Assembly: GCA_945903655.1 (NCBI GenBank)
Contig: CAMDOY010000002.1
Coordinates: 1 to 38,888, forward strand
From: Rhizobium sp. Q54
Lineage (GTDB): Bacteria; Pseudomonadota; Alphaproteobacteria; Rhizobiales; Beijerinckiaceae
DNA: 38,888 bases
Direction of reading: 5' to 3'
The notes under the pieces are model-generated. The model did not search any database. It saw nothing but the letters and a program-made list of their open reading frames with translations, and was not told the origin of the DNA. Every line of letters starts with the position of its first letter. Position 1 is the first letter of the stretch. This document shows, piece after piece, positions 1 to 8,955 of this stretch. Position numbers and translations under genes: made by a program.

Positions 1-1
1 T

Positions 2-2578
2 CAATCAGCGCTCCTGATACAACCCGATTTCGCGGACGCATACTATAATCTGGGCGTTGCGCTACAACAGCAAGAATATCTCGTTGCCGCCTTGGAAAAT
101 TATGATCGCGCGCTGGCGGTGAAGCCAAGTTACGTTGATGCATACAACAATCGCGGCAATGTTCTCAATGGTCTAACACGCCTGGCGGAGGCTCTGTCTA
201 GTTTTGAATGCGCCATTGCAATTGAACCGCATCGCGCCGATCTCTATTTCAATAGCGGAATTTCACTTAAACTGACGGGGCGCCTGGAGGCGTCCCTTCG
301 CAGTTTCAAGACGGCGATTCTCATAAAGGAAGATTATTTAGCTTCTTTGAGCAATCAGGGCGCCGTTCTCCATGAATTGAGCCGACACGAGGAAGCCCTC
401 GAAAGCTTTCAAATCGCCAGCATGGTCAGGCCTGACGACGCCGGCGCCTATAATCATCAAGGGCTTATTTTGTCCCAATTACAAAGGGAGTCTGACGCTC
501 TGGACGCCTACGGTAAGGCTATCCTGATCGATCCAAGTTCGGCTGAAATTTTCTATAATCAAGGAAACGCTTTTCAACAGTTAAAGATGTTCGAAACAGC
601 GGTGGCGAGTTTCGAAAAAGCGATTTCACTCAAACCGGATCATGCCGAGGCGTTTTTTAGCCGAGGCTTCGCCCTCCATGAATTTGGGAATTTGGAAGGC
701 GCGCTGCAAGATTACATGGAAGCGGTTCGCATCAGACCCGACTATGCCGAGGCCTTCAACAGCATTGGCGTCACGCTACTGGAATTGCACAGGGCGCAGG
801 ACGCCGTGATGAATTTTGACAAGGCTACATCTCTCAAACAGGACTATGTCGAAGCCTATAACAATCGGGGCGTTGCTCTCAAGGAACTGAAAAGATTCGA
901 GGGCGCGCAGATAAGCTATGAGAAAGCGATATCCATCAATCCGAATTATGCCGAAGCCTACTACAATTATGGATTGGCGCTGCAAGACTTCAAAAGTTTT
1001 GGCGCTGCATTGACAAGCTATGAAAAGGTCATCGTTCTTAATCCACACCATATGGAAGCTTACAACAATCTTGGCGCCTTGTTCAAAGAATCCAATGTCT
1101 TCGAGGAAGCCCGCGTCAATTTTTTAAAAGTTCTGGAATTGAAAATGGGTGCGGAAAAGCTCACTGATCAAATAGAGCGATGGTTCGCGGATTTCATCTC
1201 GATCGATTTTCAACCAGCAAATTTCGAGTCGCAACAAGAGCTCGAGACATTCCTGGTTAACCTCGAAGAAAAAATAGATCGGTGCCTGGGAAATTTCGAA
1301 AGTGTACGGGAGCCGGCTGACCTCTTCCAGCCTGTCATTGACCAGTTTATGTTCAACATGAACGGCTTTTATATCGCCTACTTGCAAGAAAACGTCGTGG
1401 ATTTGATGACGAAATATTCTTGCCTGCTGTCAAAAGCGCTGGGACTGGACAGGGCGCCGGTCCGCAAAAAGCGTCAAGCCACAGGTAAAATAAAACTGGG
1501 CCTGGCCTCCGGTCTTCTGAAGTCGCACAACGGCGCCAACTGGGCTTATAATTGGCTTGCGCATTTGCCTGATGATTACGAAATTTTCACCTATGCCTTC
1601 AATACCGACAGCGACTGGCTGACGCAAAAGTTCAGCGCTTTGGGAACCCATCGATGTCTGCGGTTCGATAAAGACACCTTCCGGCGCGCCATCGAGATCA
1701 TGCTTGATGATGAACTCGATCTCCTCATGCTTCCGGATGTCGGAATGACCTCCGCCAGCCGCATCCTGTCCTTACATCGCGTAGCGCCGGTCCAATTCAC
1801 CGCCTGGGGACATCCCCTCACCACCGGCTCGGAAAATATAGACTTTTTCCTGTCCAGCGATCTCATGGAGTCCGACCAGGCCCAGTCCCATTATTCAGAG
1901 CGATTGATCCGTCTGCCGAACCTCGGCCTGTACCTTGCGCCTCCCCAACCCCGCGAAATCACAAGGCGAAACTTTTCCTTGCCTGACGGGATGGTTCGCT
2001 TTGGTTGCTTGCAATCACTTTTCAAATATCTACCAAAATATGACTTCATATTGCCCTTGATAGCGCATCAGGTCCCTCAAGCGCTTTTTGTCTTTCTGGA
2101 AGGGATTCCGCATTACGCAACGGACATTCTGAAAAAACGGCTTGCTCAGGCGTTTCGAAGCCATGGGCTTGATTATGATCATCATGTCAAATTCTTGCCT
2201 CGGGTGAGTGAATCCGAATACTTCGATTTGGTGGCGCAGATGGATGTTGTTCTGGACTCCATCGGCTGGACGGGCGGCAACACCAGTTTGCAAGCTTTCG
2301 AAGCGGGAAAGCCGATCGTCACCCTCCCCGGGGAATTCATGCGCGGGCGCCATACATATGCGATGTTCCGAATGATGGGGCTGGATCATTATGTTGCGAC
2401 ATCAACGGATGACTTTATCCATAAGGCCGTTCAATTCGGAACCGACCACGAACTGCGTCGACAGTTTGAACGGGATGTGATGGCGCGCAAACCTGCACTT
2501 TGTGAAGACAAAACCTTCATCAGACAATTTGATAAGTTTCTCAAAAGCGCCTCAGGACGGAGTGCTGAGGGCTCTTGA
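2..2578 (+). CDS. TPR-repeat protein with C-terminal SPINDLY/OGT-like glycosyltransferase (GT41) domain, 5' partial
   Basis: The frame is open from base 2 with a TPR already in progress, so the true start lies upstream; the TTG at 92 is internal. About 11 TPR units of 34 residues are visible, each with the usual pattern (for example YVEAYNNRGVALKEL), up to about base 1130. The C-terminal half is an O-GlcNAc-transferase/SPINDLY-type domain: HNGANWAYNWL near its start, GHPLTTGSENIDFFLSS, and the nucleotide-sugar binding region GWTGGNTSLQAFEAGKPIV followed by RGRHTYAM. Family members move a sugar from a nucleotide donor to protein side chains in the cytoplasm, with TPRs recognising the substrate; in bacteria some modify flagellin or adhesins. 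The substrate here is unknown. Base composition is clearly AT-richer than the genes from 2637 on, which suggests transfer or a different selective history. Confidence 0.88.
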   Translation, partial: QSALLIQPDFADAYYNLGVALQQQEYLVAALENYDRALAVKPSYVDAYNNRGNVLNGLTRLAEALSSFECAIAIEPHRADLYFNSGISLKLTGRLEASLRSFKTAILIKEDYLASLSNQGAVLHELSRHEEALESFQIASMVRPDDAGAYNHQGLILSQLQRESDALDAYGKAILIDPSSAEIFYNQGNAFQQLKMFETAVASFEKAISLKPDHAEAFFSRGFALHEFGNLEGALQDYMEAVRIRPDYAEAFNSIGVTLLELHRAQDAVMNFDKATSLKQDYVEAYNNRGVALKELKRFEGAQISYEKAISINPNYAEAYYNYGLALQDFKSFGAALTSYEKVIVLNPHHMEAYNNLGALFKESNVFEEARVNFLKVLELKMGAEKLTDQIERWFADFISIDFQPANFESQQELETFLVNLEEKIDRCLGNFESVREPADLFQPVIDQFMFNMNGFYIAYLQENVVDLMTKYSCLLSKALGLDRAPVRKKRQATGKIKLGLASGLLKSHNGANWAYNWLAHLPDDYEIFTYAFNTDSDWLTQKFSALGTHRCLRFDKDTFRRAIEIMLDDELDLLMLPDVGMTSASRILSLHRVAPVQFTAWGHPLTTGSENIDFFLSSDLMESDQAQSHYSERLIRLPNLGLYLAPPQPREITRRNFSLPDGMVRFGCLQSLFKYLPKYDFILPLIAHQVPQALFVFLEGIPHYATDILKKRLAQAFRSHGLDYDHHVKFLPRVSESEYFDLVAQMDVVLDSIGWTGGNTSLQAFEAGKPIVTLPGEFMRGRHTYAMFRMMGLDHYVATSTDDFIHKAVQFGTDHELRRQFERDVMARKPALCEDKTFIRQFDKFLKSASGRSAEGS

Positions 2579-2588
2579 GTGGATTGCC

Positions 2589-2608
2589 TTGTCATAGAAA
2601 CATGACAA
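2589..2608. terminator. hairpin between convergent genes
   Basis: A perfect 7-bp inverted repeat, TTGTCAT and ATGACAA with a 6-base loop, sits 10 bases after the glycosyltransferase stop and before the convergent epimerase stop. There is no T-run on either side, so a terminator or transcript-end role is inference from position. Confidence 0.35.
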
Positions 2609-2636
2609 CGCGAACAGGGACGCCTTGATCCGGGCC

Positions 2637-3590
2637 TCAGATGAAGCCCGCCGCTCTGGCGCGCTGCAATTCGCCCATGAAGTCCTCGAACCCCGCGCGC
2701 AGGGAGAATGTCGGCTCCCAGCCCAGGTCCTGTTTCGCGCGGGAAATATCGAGCGGGAAGCTCTTGGAGTGGGGCGGCTCGCCGGGCTCGATCTCATAAT
2801 CGAGGGCGGGGGCGATGGCCTTCACGGTCTCCACCACATCGGCGAAGGGAGAGACAAAGCCATTGCCGATGTTGAAGATCGTCCGTCCGGGCATGGCGAC
2901 GGTGGCGGCGCAGTCCACGGCGCGGCCCATGTCGTCCGCATAGATATATTCGTTGGCCATGGTCTCGGCGGCGGGGATGCGCGCCTTGCCGCCTTCAAGG
3001 CCCGCGCGCAACAGGGCCTGCATCTTCATGCCGCCGGAGGAGCCCGCGAAGAAATGGCCGAAGCCATAGACATTGGCCGGGCGCAGCATGAGCAGCTCGA
3101 ATTTGTACTGCTGCTGATAAGCCTCGAGGATCAGCTCCTTGGCGCCTTTATAATTGCCATAGCCCCGGCCAGCGCCGCGCGGAAAATCTTCCGACACGGG
3201 GCCGGTGACCTCGCGGCGCATGTCATAGACGCCGAAGGTGGAGATATGGATGAGGCGCTTGACGCCGGTCAGCCGCACCGCCTCCGCCACATTCTTCGTG
3301 CCGCCGAGGTTGATGTCGAAGGCCGCCGAGAGCGATTGCTGCACGCGCCCGCCGATGAGCCCCGCCGTATGCACGACCGTGGTGGCCTTGTGCTGCTGGA
3401 TCGCCTCGATCAGGGCGGGCAGGTCGCGCACGTCCTTGCGGGCGAGATCATAATTGGCCTCGCCCAGCTTGAAGCGCAGAAAGGCTTCGCGGGGCTCGGG
3501 ATCGAAAAACACGATCTTCTCCCCGCGCTTCAGCGCATGGCGGGCGAAGGCGGCGCCAATGAGGCCTGCGCCGGTGACGAGCGTGGTCAT
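2637..3590 (-). CDS. NAD-dependent epimerase/dehydratase (extended SDR)
   Basis: A complete 317-residue extended short-chain dehydrogenase. The N terminus carries the Rossmann dinucleotide motif TGAGLIGAA (residues 6-14), then HISTFGVYD (catalytic Ser/Thr strand) and YGNYK as the catalytic YxxxK. LRPANVYG and NIGNG are typical of sugar-nucleotide epimerases and related reductases. ATG at 3590 is preceded by GGGAG with 7-base spacing. The gene is convergent with the glycosyltransferase and upstream of nothing that fixes its substrate; the thiolase behind it is on the same strand with a 54-base gap, so the two may be co-transcribed. Substrate could be a nucleotide sugar or a small hydroxy compound; I cannot choose. 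Confidence 0.88.
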   Translation of the reverse strand: MTTLVTGAGLIGAAFARHALKRGEKIVFFDPEPREAFLRFKLGEANYDLARKDVRDLPALIEAIQQHKATTVVHTAGLIGGRVQQSLSAAFDINLGGTKNVAEAVRLTGVKRLIHISTFGVYDMRREVTGPVSEDFPRGAGRGYGNYKGAKELILEAYQQQYKFELLMLRPANVYGFGHFFAGSSGGMKMQALLRAGLEGGKARIPAAETMANEYIYADDMGRAVDCAATVAMPGRTIFNIGNGFVSPFADVVETVKAIAPALDYEIEPGEPPHSKSFPLDISRAKQDLGWEPTFSLRAGFEDFMGELQRARAAGFI

Positions 3591-3644
3591 GTCTGATCTC
3601 CCATCTTCATGTCTGCTGGCGACGAGTGTTGCTGAAATTGGCGC

Positions 3645-4820
3645 TCAAGGCAAAAGCTCCACGGCCATGGCGGTCGCCTCGCCGCCGCCGATGCACAGCG
3701 TCGCCACGCCCCGGCGCAGGCTGCGCCGCCGCAGGGCCGCCAGCAGGGTGACGAGGATGCGCGCCCCCGAGGCGCCGACGGGATGACCCAGCGCGCAGGC
3801 GCCGCCGTTCACATTCACCTTGTCGTGGGGCAGGTCCAGCTCGCGCAAGGCGGCCAGCGCCACCACCGCGAAGGCCTCGTTGATCTCGAAGAGATCGACC
3901 TGATCGAGGCTCCAGCCGGTCTTGCGCATCAGCGCCTCCACCGCGCCCACGGGCGCCGTGGTGAACCAGGCGGGGGCGCGGGCGTGGCTGGCGTGGCCGA
4001 CAATGGTGGCCAGCGGCGTCACGCCCCTTTGCAGCGCCTCCGACTGGCGCATCAGCAGCAGCGCCGCCGCCCCGTCCGAGATGGAGGAGGAATTGGCGGC
4101 GGTCACGGTGCCCTGCGGGTGGAAGGCGGGCTTAAGCTGGGGGATCTTGTCAGGGCGGGCCTTGCCGGGCTGCTCATCCACCAGCACCTCGACGCCGCCG
4201 ACGCTGACAGGGACGATCTCGTCCACGAAGGCGCCGCTGGCGATGGCGGTTTTGGCGCGGTCGAGGGAGGCCAGCGCATAGTCGTCCTGCATCTGGCGGG
4301 TGAAGCCGAAATGCTGCGCCGTCTCCTCGGCGAAGGTCCCCATGAGACGGCCCTTGTCATAGGCGTCCTCGAGGCCATCGAGAAACATGTGGTCAAGCAC
4401 CCGGCCATGGCCGAGGCGATAGCCCGCACGGGCGCGGTTGAGCAGATAGGGGGCGTTGCTCATGCTCTCCATGCCGCCGGCGACCACGATATTGGCGCTG
4501 CCCGCCGCGATCAGATCATGGGCCAGCATGACCGCCTTCATGCCGGAGCCGCAGACCTTGCTGATGGTGGTGCAGGGAACCGACTGAGGCAGGCCCGCCC
4601 CCAGCGCCGCCTGACGAGCGGGCGCCTGGCCGAGGCCCGCTGGCAGCACATTGCCCATGAGGGCCTCATCCACCGCCTCCCCCGCGATCCCCGCACGGGC
4701 GAGGGCGCCTGCGATGGCCCGGGCGCCAAGCTGCGGCGCGGTGACGCCAGAAAAGGCGCCCTGAAACCCGCCCATGGGCGTGCGGACGGCGGCGGCGATG
4801 ACGATGGGGTCGCTGAGCAT
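3645..4820 (-). CDS. acetyl-CoA acetyltransferase (thiolase)
   Basis: 391 residues, the standard length for thiolase II enzymes. The catalytic set is intact: Cys90 in KVCGSGMKAV (acyl-enzyme nucleophile), NEAFA at 314-318, His346 in GGACALGHPVGASGAR, and Cys376 in CIGGGEA. The reaction is condensation of two acetyl-CoA to acetoacetyl-CoA, or its reverse, in the cytoplasm; it feeds polyhydroxybutyrate or ketone/fatty-acid metabolism. No phaB, phaC or acyl-CoA dehydrogenase gene is adjacent, so the direction in vivo cannot be told. ATG at 4820 has GGGAGG 8 bases upstream. Degradative thiolase (FadA type) is the alternative, but the length and the GGACALGHPVGASGAR form favour the biosynthetic group. 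Confidence 0.93.
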   Translation of the reverse strand: MLSDPIVIAAAVRTPMGGFQGAFSGVTAPQLGARAIAGALARAGIAGEAVDEALMGNVLPAGLGQAPARQAALGAGLPQSVPCTTISKVCGSGMKAVMLAHDLIAAGSANIVVAGGMESMSNAPYLLNRARAGYRLGHGRVLDHMFLDGLEDAYDKGRLMGTFAEETAQHFGFTRQMQDDYALASLDRAKTAIASGAFVDEIVPVSVGGVEVLVDEQPGKARPDKIPQLKPAFHPQGTVTAANSSSISDGAAALLLMRQSEALQRGVTPLATIVGHASHARAPAWFTTAPVGAVEALMRKTGWSLDQVDLFEINEAFAVVALAALRELDLPHDKVNVNGGACALGHPVGASGARILVTLLAALRRRSLRRGVATLCIGGGEATAMAVELLP

Positions 4821-4885
4821 GGCTGAACCTCCCGGCTAGAAGGAGGCCAGTGTAGGCGAGCCCGCTAGAGAACGCGATCCGTCCA

Positions 4886-5473
4886 TCAGGGTCGATTGAG
4901 GCTCGTGGCGATGCCCAGCGAGAGGGCGGTCACGCCGGAGACCATATAAATCTGGCTGTTGACGGCCTTGCGCAGAAACTGGGCGGCCTGGGGGACGCCC
5001 AGCTCAGCATAGGCCGCAGCCATGGCGTCATCGCCCTGGGCGGAGGCCACTCTTTGGCCGATGTCATTGAACCGGCTGGCTTCGTGATAGCCAAGCCCAT
5101 AGGGAGAACCGGCGTTGATCCCGTCCACGCGGCCATCGGCGTTGAAATAGTGGCGCGCCACGCCGCCGACGAACATGAGGGTGCAGGCGCTGTAGCAGAT
5201 CGACCTGCCGCCATCCACCAGGGTCGTGGCGTTGAGGCCCCGAATCATGCGCGCGATGGCCCAGGCCGCCCCGATGCCGCCGCCGGGGCTGTTGAAGGAG
5301 ACCCGCGTTACAGGACCCTCCCCCGCCTTGCGCTGAAACTGGACCTCGTCGCCGGGCATCACGGCCCCGGTGAAGACAAGCGTCGTTCCCTCGCGACGGA
5401 TCTCGCCCGCGCAGGCCCCGTTCAAGGGCGCCAGCGCGGCGAAGAAGACGAGCAAAGCAGATGAAAGCCGCAT
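4886..5473 (-). CDS. periplasmic ClpP/crotonase-fold protein, putative serine peptidase
   Basis: 195 residues beginning with a clear Sec signal peptide (hydrophobic 5-17, likely cleavage after ACAG near residue 23). The mature part resembles the ClpP fold: SPGGGIGAAWAIARMI at 62-77 matches the oxyanion-loop helix entry, CYSAC at 93-97 places a candidate nucleophile Ser95 at the start of a helix, and His130 in GLGYH is a candidate general base. A third catalytic residue is not obvious. Export of a ClpP-like protein means it cannot partner with the cytosolic Clp ATPases. ATG at 5473 has GAGG at 5-base spacing. It is a recurrent but uncharacterised type in alphaproteobacteria; peptidase activity is inference. 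Confidence 0.7.
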   Translation of the reverse strand: MRLSSALLVFFAALAPLNGACAGEIRREGTTLVFTGAVMPGDEVQFQRKAGEGPVTRVSFNSPGGGIGAAWAIARMIRGLNATTLVDGGRSICYSACTLMFVGGVARHYFNADGRVDGINAGSPYGLGYHEASRFNDIGQRVASAQGDDAMAAAYAELGVPQAAQFLRKAVNSQIYMVSGVTALSLGIATSLNRP

Positions 5474-5541
5474 GTGCGCCTCGCGATTTAGCCATGGCCC
5501 AGGGGACCATTAAAAAGCGAAGCTTATGTACGCGCTCTTAT

Positions 5542-5558
5542 GGGCGCAAGAGGCGCCC
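5542..5558 (-). terminator. hairpin immediately after rppH stop
   Basis: GGGCGC, a 5-base loop, and GCGCCC form a 6-bp perfect stem directly after the rppH stop codon in the minus direction. What follows (ATAAGAG) is not a proper T-run, so this is a weak terminator candidate or an RNA-protecting 3' hairpin. Confidence 0.35.
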
Positions 5559-6068
5559 TCAGCCCGGCTGCCTGGCGAAGGGGGCGAAATCCGCCACCAC
5601 CTTCTCATAAACCGGGCGCTTGAAGGGGATGATCAGGTCGGGCAGATGGGCCATGGGCTCCCAGCGCCAGGCGTCGAACTCGGGCTTGTGGGCGCCCTGC
5701 GCGGGGGCGTGAATGTCGATCTCGCTGTCATCGCCTTCAAAACGCAGGGCGAACCACTTTTGCCGCTGGCCCTGATAGCGTCCACGCCAGGCCTTGTTGG
5801 CCACGTCGTTGGGCAGGTCATAGGCGTACCAATCGGGCGCCTCGGCCAGCAGGGAGACCGAGCGCACATTGGTTTCTTCATGGAGTTCGCGCAGGCAGGC
5901 GACCCAGGGGTCTTCCCCCGGATCAATGCCGCCCTGGGGCATCTGCCATTCATGGCCCGGCGCCACATGCTCCACGAGCTTCTTGTTGCGGCGCCGACCG
6001 ATGAAGACGAGCCCGGCGCGGTTGATCAGCATGACGCCAACGCAGGGTCTGTAGACGGGCCGATTCAT
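5559..6068 (-). CDS. rppH: RNA pyrophosphohydrolase (Nudix)
   Basis: 169 residues with the RppH/NudH/IalA architecture. The Nudix box spans residues 46-68, beginning GGIDPGE and ending RELHEET; the usual Gly of the last EExG is replaced by Asn (EETN), which does not affect the metal-binding glutamates. The MNRPVYRPCVGVMLIN start is the family's typical N terminus, so ATG at 6068 is chosen over an open extension further upstream; GTGGAG lies 7 bases before it. The enzyme removes pyrophosphate from 5'-triphosphorylated mRNA to start RNase E-dependent decay. In rhizobiales it commonly sits downstream of ctpA and the deacetylase, as here. The homologue in Bartonella is the invasion-associated IalA. 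Confidence 0.93.
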   Translation of the reverse strand: MNRPVYRPCVGVMLINRAGLVFIGRRRNKKLVEHVAPGHEWQMPQGGIDPGEDPWVACLRELHEETNVRSVSLLAEAPDWYAYDLPNDVANKAWRGRYQGQRQKWFALRFEGDDSEIDIHAPAQGAHKPEFDAWRWEPMAHLPDLIIPFKRPVYEKVVADFAPFARQPG

Positions 6069-6210
6069 TCTGAACTCCACTTCAATGAAGCGACACTCTA
6101 TCGCCTTTTGACGCGAAGTGGATGCTGATTGACGTGAGGAACAGGCTTTGGGCTGAAAAAGCCAAGCACAGACCGCTGGCATGAGGCTGCAGCGCTGCGC
6201 ACAGATGACG

Positions 6211-7428
6211 TCAGCGCGCCAGACCAGCCGAAGGCGCGCTGCGACCCGCCAGCGCGCTCAGAGGCACGAGTGCCACCCCGCGCTTCTCGAGGCCCTGGGC
6301 GTAGCGGGCGATGGGTTCGAGCGATCCGGGCAGGCCAGCCGCATAGCCAATGGCGAAGCCCTTGGCGCGGGCCACCGCCTCCAGCCGTCCAAGGGCCAGT
6401 TCCACGGCCTCTCGGCTCGGGTTGACGTCAAGCCCCACGTCGGCCCGCGCCATCTGCATGCCCGCCGCCGCTGCAAGCGTGGGGGCGAGACTCTGCATGG
6501 CCGTGCCGTCGTCCATGAACAGCAACCCGCGCGCCGCGATCTCGCGCAGCACGGGGGACAGATCAGCCTCGCGCGCCATGAAGCGCGAACCCAGAAAATT
6601 CGCCACGCCCACATAGCCGGTCATGCGGGACATGAGCCAACGCAAGGCGTCGACGTTCTGGCTGGAGTCGACGCCGGACAGAAGGGTGTTGGGACCGGGA
6701 ATGTCCGCCTTCTCAATGGGCTCCATAGGCGCCTGCAGAAGGACTTCGTGGCCGGCCTCGCGCGCCCGCGCCACCTGCCGGTCAAGATCAGGCCCATAGG
6801 GCGCAAAGCCCAGCGTCACCTCGCCCGGGAGCAGATCGACAGCCGACGATGTCGCGGCGGCGTTCAGCCCCATGCCGCCCACCACAATGGCGATGCGCGG
6901 GGCGCCCGCCTTGAGATTGGAGGCGGTGACTGCAGGGCGGGCGTAGATCTCCGAGGGACGCGACCCATCGGCGCCGATGCGCGGCAGGGGACCATGGCGC
7001 CCCTTCTCGACGAGGCGCGTGTCTGGCGCGGGCGCCAATTGCAGGCCCAGCCGCTCCTGCGGCACCTTGAGAATCAGCGGGCCGCCCGGCGCGCCCTGAC
7101 TGCTCTGGCGGGCGATGCGCACGCCGGTGGTGGCGTCGATGATGGCGGCGATGGGCTGGTTGCCAGCAGGGCCGCTCGCGCTCTGCTCGGGCGGCGGGGG
7201 CGACAGCGAGGCGGTCGCAATCTCCTCCGCGCGGCCAGGCTGGATGGAGGCGTCAGCAAAGGGACGCCCGCCCATGCCATTGTCCGTGATGAAGCTGAAG
7301 GCGACCAGGCCCAGCAGAAGCCCCCCGAAGCCGCCGCAGGCGATCAGACCCCAATTGCGCACGCGCCCGGCGCGGCCCGAACGAGGGCCGTCCATTCCCA
7401 AGGGATTGTGCAAATCATTGGCGGGCAT
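6211..7428 (-). CDS. divergent polysaccharide deacetylase family protein (YibQ/DUF610 type)
   Basis: 405 residues: a cytoplasmic stub, one transmembrane helix at about 26-48 (GLIACGGFGGLLLGLVAF), a proline/alanine-rich linker, and a C-terminal domain from about 177 starting PRIAIVVGGMGLN. Later blocks QAPMEPIE, NFLGSRFM and LLFMDDGT are typical of the family. The family keeps the NodB-like fold of polysaccharide deacetylases, but the first catalytic Asp position is GG here, so enzymatic activity is doubtful. Expected location is the inner membrane with the domain in the periplasm. The location next to ctpA and the envC-like gene is conserved in the order and points to a cell-wall role. The start lacks a clear ribosome site; Met12 is an alternative. 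Confidence 0.85.
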   Translation of the reverse strand: MPANDLHNPLGMDGPRSGRAGRVRNWGLIACGGFGGLLLGLVAFSFITDNGMGGRPFADASIQPGRAEEIATASLSPPPPEQSASGPAGNQPIAAIIDATTGVRIARQSSQGAPGGPLILKVPQERLGLQLAPAPDTRLVEKGRHGPLPRIGADGSRPSEIYARPAVTASNLKAGAPRIAIVVGGMGLNAAATSSAVDLLPGEVTLGFAPYGPDLDRQVARAREAGHEVLLQAPMEPIEKADIPGPNTLLSGVDSSQNVDALRWLMSRMTGYVGVANFLGSRFMAREADLSPVLREIAARGLLFMDDGTAMQSLAPTLAAAAGMQMARADVGLDVNPSREAVELALGRLEAVARAKGFAIGYAAGLPGSLEPIARYAQGLEKRGVALVPLSALAGRSAPSAGLAR

Positions 7429-7555
7429 GGGTATGTTTCTATCTTCGCCTGCGTCTGTGCGGAGGCGACTGACCGCGAATCAAAAGACTTCCGGCGAATC
7501 ATGCTTCAACTTGGCCTTGCCGTCGAGACCCAGGGGAAGAAGATGTCTTGCCCCC

Positions 7556-7592
7556 TTAAACAAAACGCCGACCTGGAGACCAGGCCGGCGTT
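7556..7592 (-). terminator. Rho-independent terminator of the envC-ctpA transcript
   Basis: In the minus direction AACGCCG-G-CCTGG, loop TCT, CCAGG-T-CGGCGTT gives 12 base pairs with one mismatch, followed by TTTTGTTTAA. It lies 26 bases after the ctpA stop and separates ctpA from the deacetylase gene. Confidence 0.8.
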
Positions 7593-7617
7593 GATGAAAC
7601 AACGAAAAAGGGACGCG

Positions 7618-8955
7618 TCAGTTCGGCGCTGTCTCGGTCTTTTTCTCGGCTGGCTTGTCCGCGGGCGCCTGGGCCTTCTTCACGCCGCGCAGGATGTCGA
7701 AAGCGGCGATCAGCTGCTTGTCCTTGGAGGCGTCCGGCGGGACATAGGCTTGCGAGCCGCCCTTCTCGTCCTCGCCGTTCTTCAGATGGCCCTTGAGCGC
7801 CGCCTCGCCCTTGGTCTCGTCCTTGCCCTTCAGCTCGTCAGGCACATCCTGCAGAATCTGGATGTCGGGATCGATGCCCTTGGCCTGGATGGAGCGGCCC
7901 GAGGGCGTGTAGTAGCGCGCCGTGGTGAGGCGCAGGGCCCCGTTGTTCTGGCCGAGCGGGATGATGGTCTGCACCGAGCCCTTGCCGAAGGAGCGCGTGC
8001 CCAGAATAGTTGCGCGCTTGTGATCCTGCAGGGCGCCGGCGACGATTTCAGACGCCGAGGCCGAGCCGCCGTTGATCAGCACCACCACGGGCTTGCCCTT
8101 GGAGAGGTCGCCGGGGCGAGCGTTGTAGCGCTGGGTCTCGTCGGCGTTGCGGCCACGGGTCGAAACGATCTCCCCCTTCTCGAGGAAGGCGTTGGAGACG
8201 GAGACCGACTGATCCAGCAAGCCACCGGGATTGTTGCGCAGATCCAGCACATAGCCCTTCAGCTTGTCGCCGGGCATGTCCTGCTGGAACTTCTGCAGGG
8301 CCTGCTTCACGCCATCAAAGGTCTGCTCGCTGAACTGGGTGATGCGGATATAGCCGATGTCCTCGCCTTCCTGGCGCGAGCGCACGGACTTGATCTGGAT
8401 GATGGCGCGGGTCAGCTTGACCTCGCGCGACTCCTTCTGGGCGCCCCGCAGCACGGTCAGCTTGACGCTGGAGTTCACGGGGCCGCGCATCTTGTCCACG
8501 GCCTGGTTGAGGGTCAGGCCCAGAACCGCCTCGCCATCGATGGCGCTGATGAGATCGCCCGCCATGATGCCCGCGCGGGACGCCGGGGTGTCATCGATGG
8601 GGGTGACGACCTTCACGAGGCCCTCTTCCTGGGTGACCTCGATGCCGAGCCCGCCGAACTCGCCGCGCGTCTGCACCTGCATGTCGCGATAGCTCTTGGG
8701 ATCCATGTAGCTGGAATGGGGGTCGAGCGAGGTGAGCATGCCATTGATGGCGGACTCCACCAGCTTCTGCTCATCGGGCCGCTCCACATAGTCGGAACGA
8801 ATCTTCTCAAAGACATCGCCGAAGAGATTCAGGTTCCGATAGGTGTCCGTGGCCGCCGCCTTGGCGCCGGCGGCGAGCAGATGTGTCTGGCTGCCGATCG
8901 TAACGACCGAGGCGCCCATCATGGCGCCTAACAGAACGAGGGAGACCTTGCGCAT
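7618..8955 (-). CDS. ctpA: carboxy-terminal processing peptidase (S41 family)
   Basis: 445 residues from ATG 8955. Order: signal/anchor segment 1-30, N-terminal helical part, PDZ domain about 95-170 (GGLGIEV...AGIMAGD), and S41 protease core with the Ser-Lys dyad Ser300 (GGSASASE) and Lys325 (GKGSVQT). LDLRNNPGG at 238-246 is the usual core strand. The C terminus is a charged, low-complexity tail. It cleaves periplasmic substrates at their C termini, including in other bacteria peptidoglycan hydrolases and their partners. An open frame continues to 8994, but ATG 8955 has AAGGG upstream and starts inside the envC-like stop (TAATG), implying translational coupling. That coupling suggests joint control of septal wall processing. 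Confidence 0.93.
   Translation of the reverse strand: MRKVSLVLLGAMMGASVVTIGSQTHLLAAGAKAAATDTYRNLNLFGDVFEKIRSDYVERPDEQKLVESAINGMLTSLDPHSSYMDPKSYRDMQVQTRGEFGGLGIEVTQEEGLVKVVTPIDDTPASRAGIMAGDLISAIDGEAVLGLTLNQAVDKMRGPVNSSVKLTVLRGAQKESREVKLTRAIIQIKSVRSRQEGEDIGYIRITQFSEQTFDGVKQALQKFQQDMPGDKLKGYVLDLRNNPGGLLDQSVSVSNAFLEKGEIVSTRGRNADETQRYNARPGDLSKGKPVVVLINGGSASASEIVAGALQDHKRATILGTRSFGKGSVQTIIPLGQNNGALRLTTARYYTPSGRSIQAKGIDPDIQILQDVPDELKGKDETKGEAALKGHLKNGEDEKGGSQAYVPPDASKDKQLIAAFDILRGVKKAQAPADKPAEKKTETAPN

Noticed and set aside
2625..4826. Two plus-strand frames of 323 and 347 codons opposite the epimerase and thiolase
   Set aside because: Shadows of real genes with complete active sites; His/Gly/Arg-rich translations without fold-like patterns.
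6069..6182. Upstream extension of rppH by 38 codons
   Set aside because: MNRPVYRPCVG is the typical family start and has a ribosome site; the extension is Cys/Ser-rich and unconserved.
6181..8931. 916-codon plus-strand open frame opposite the deacetylase and ctpA genes
   Set aside because: It is antisense to two clear genes and arises from GC-rich third positions; its translation is compositionally biased (Gly, His, Arg, Leu) with no motifs.
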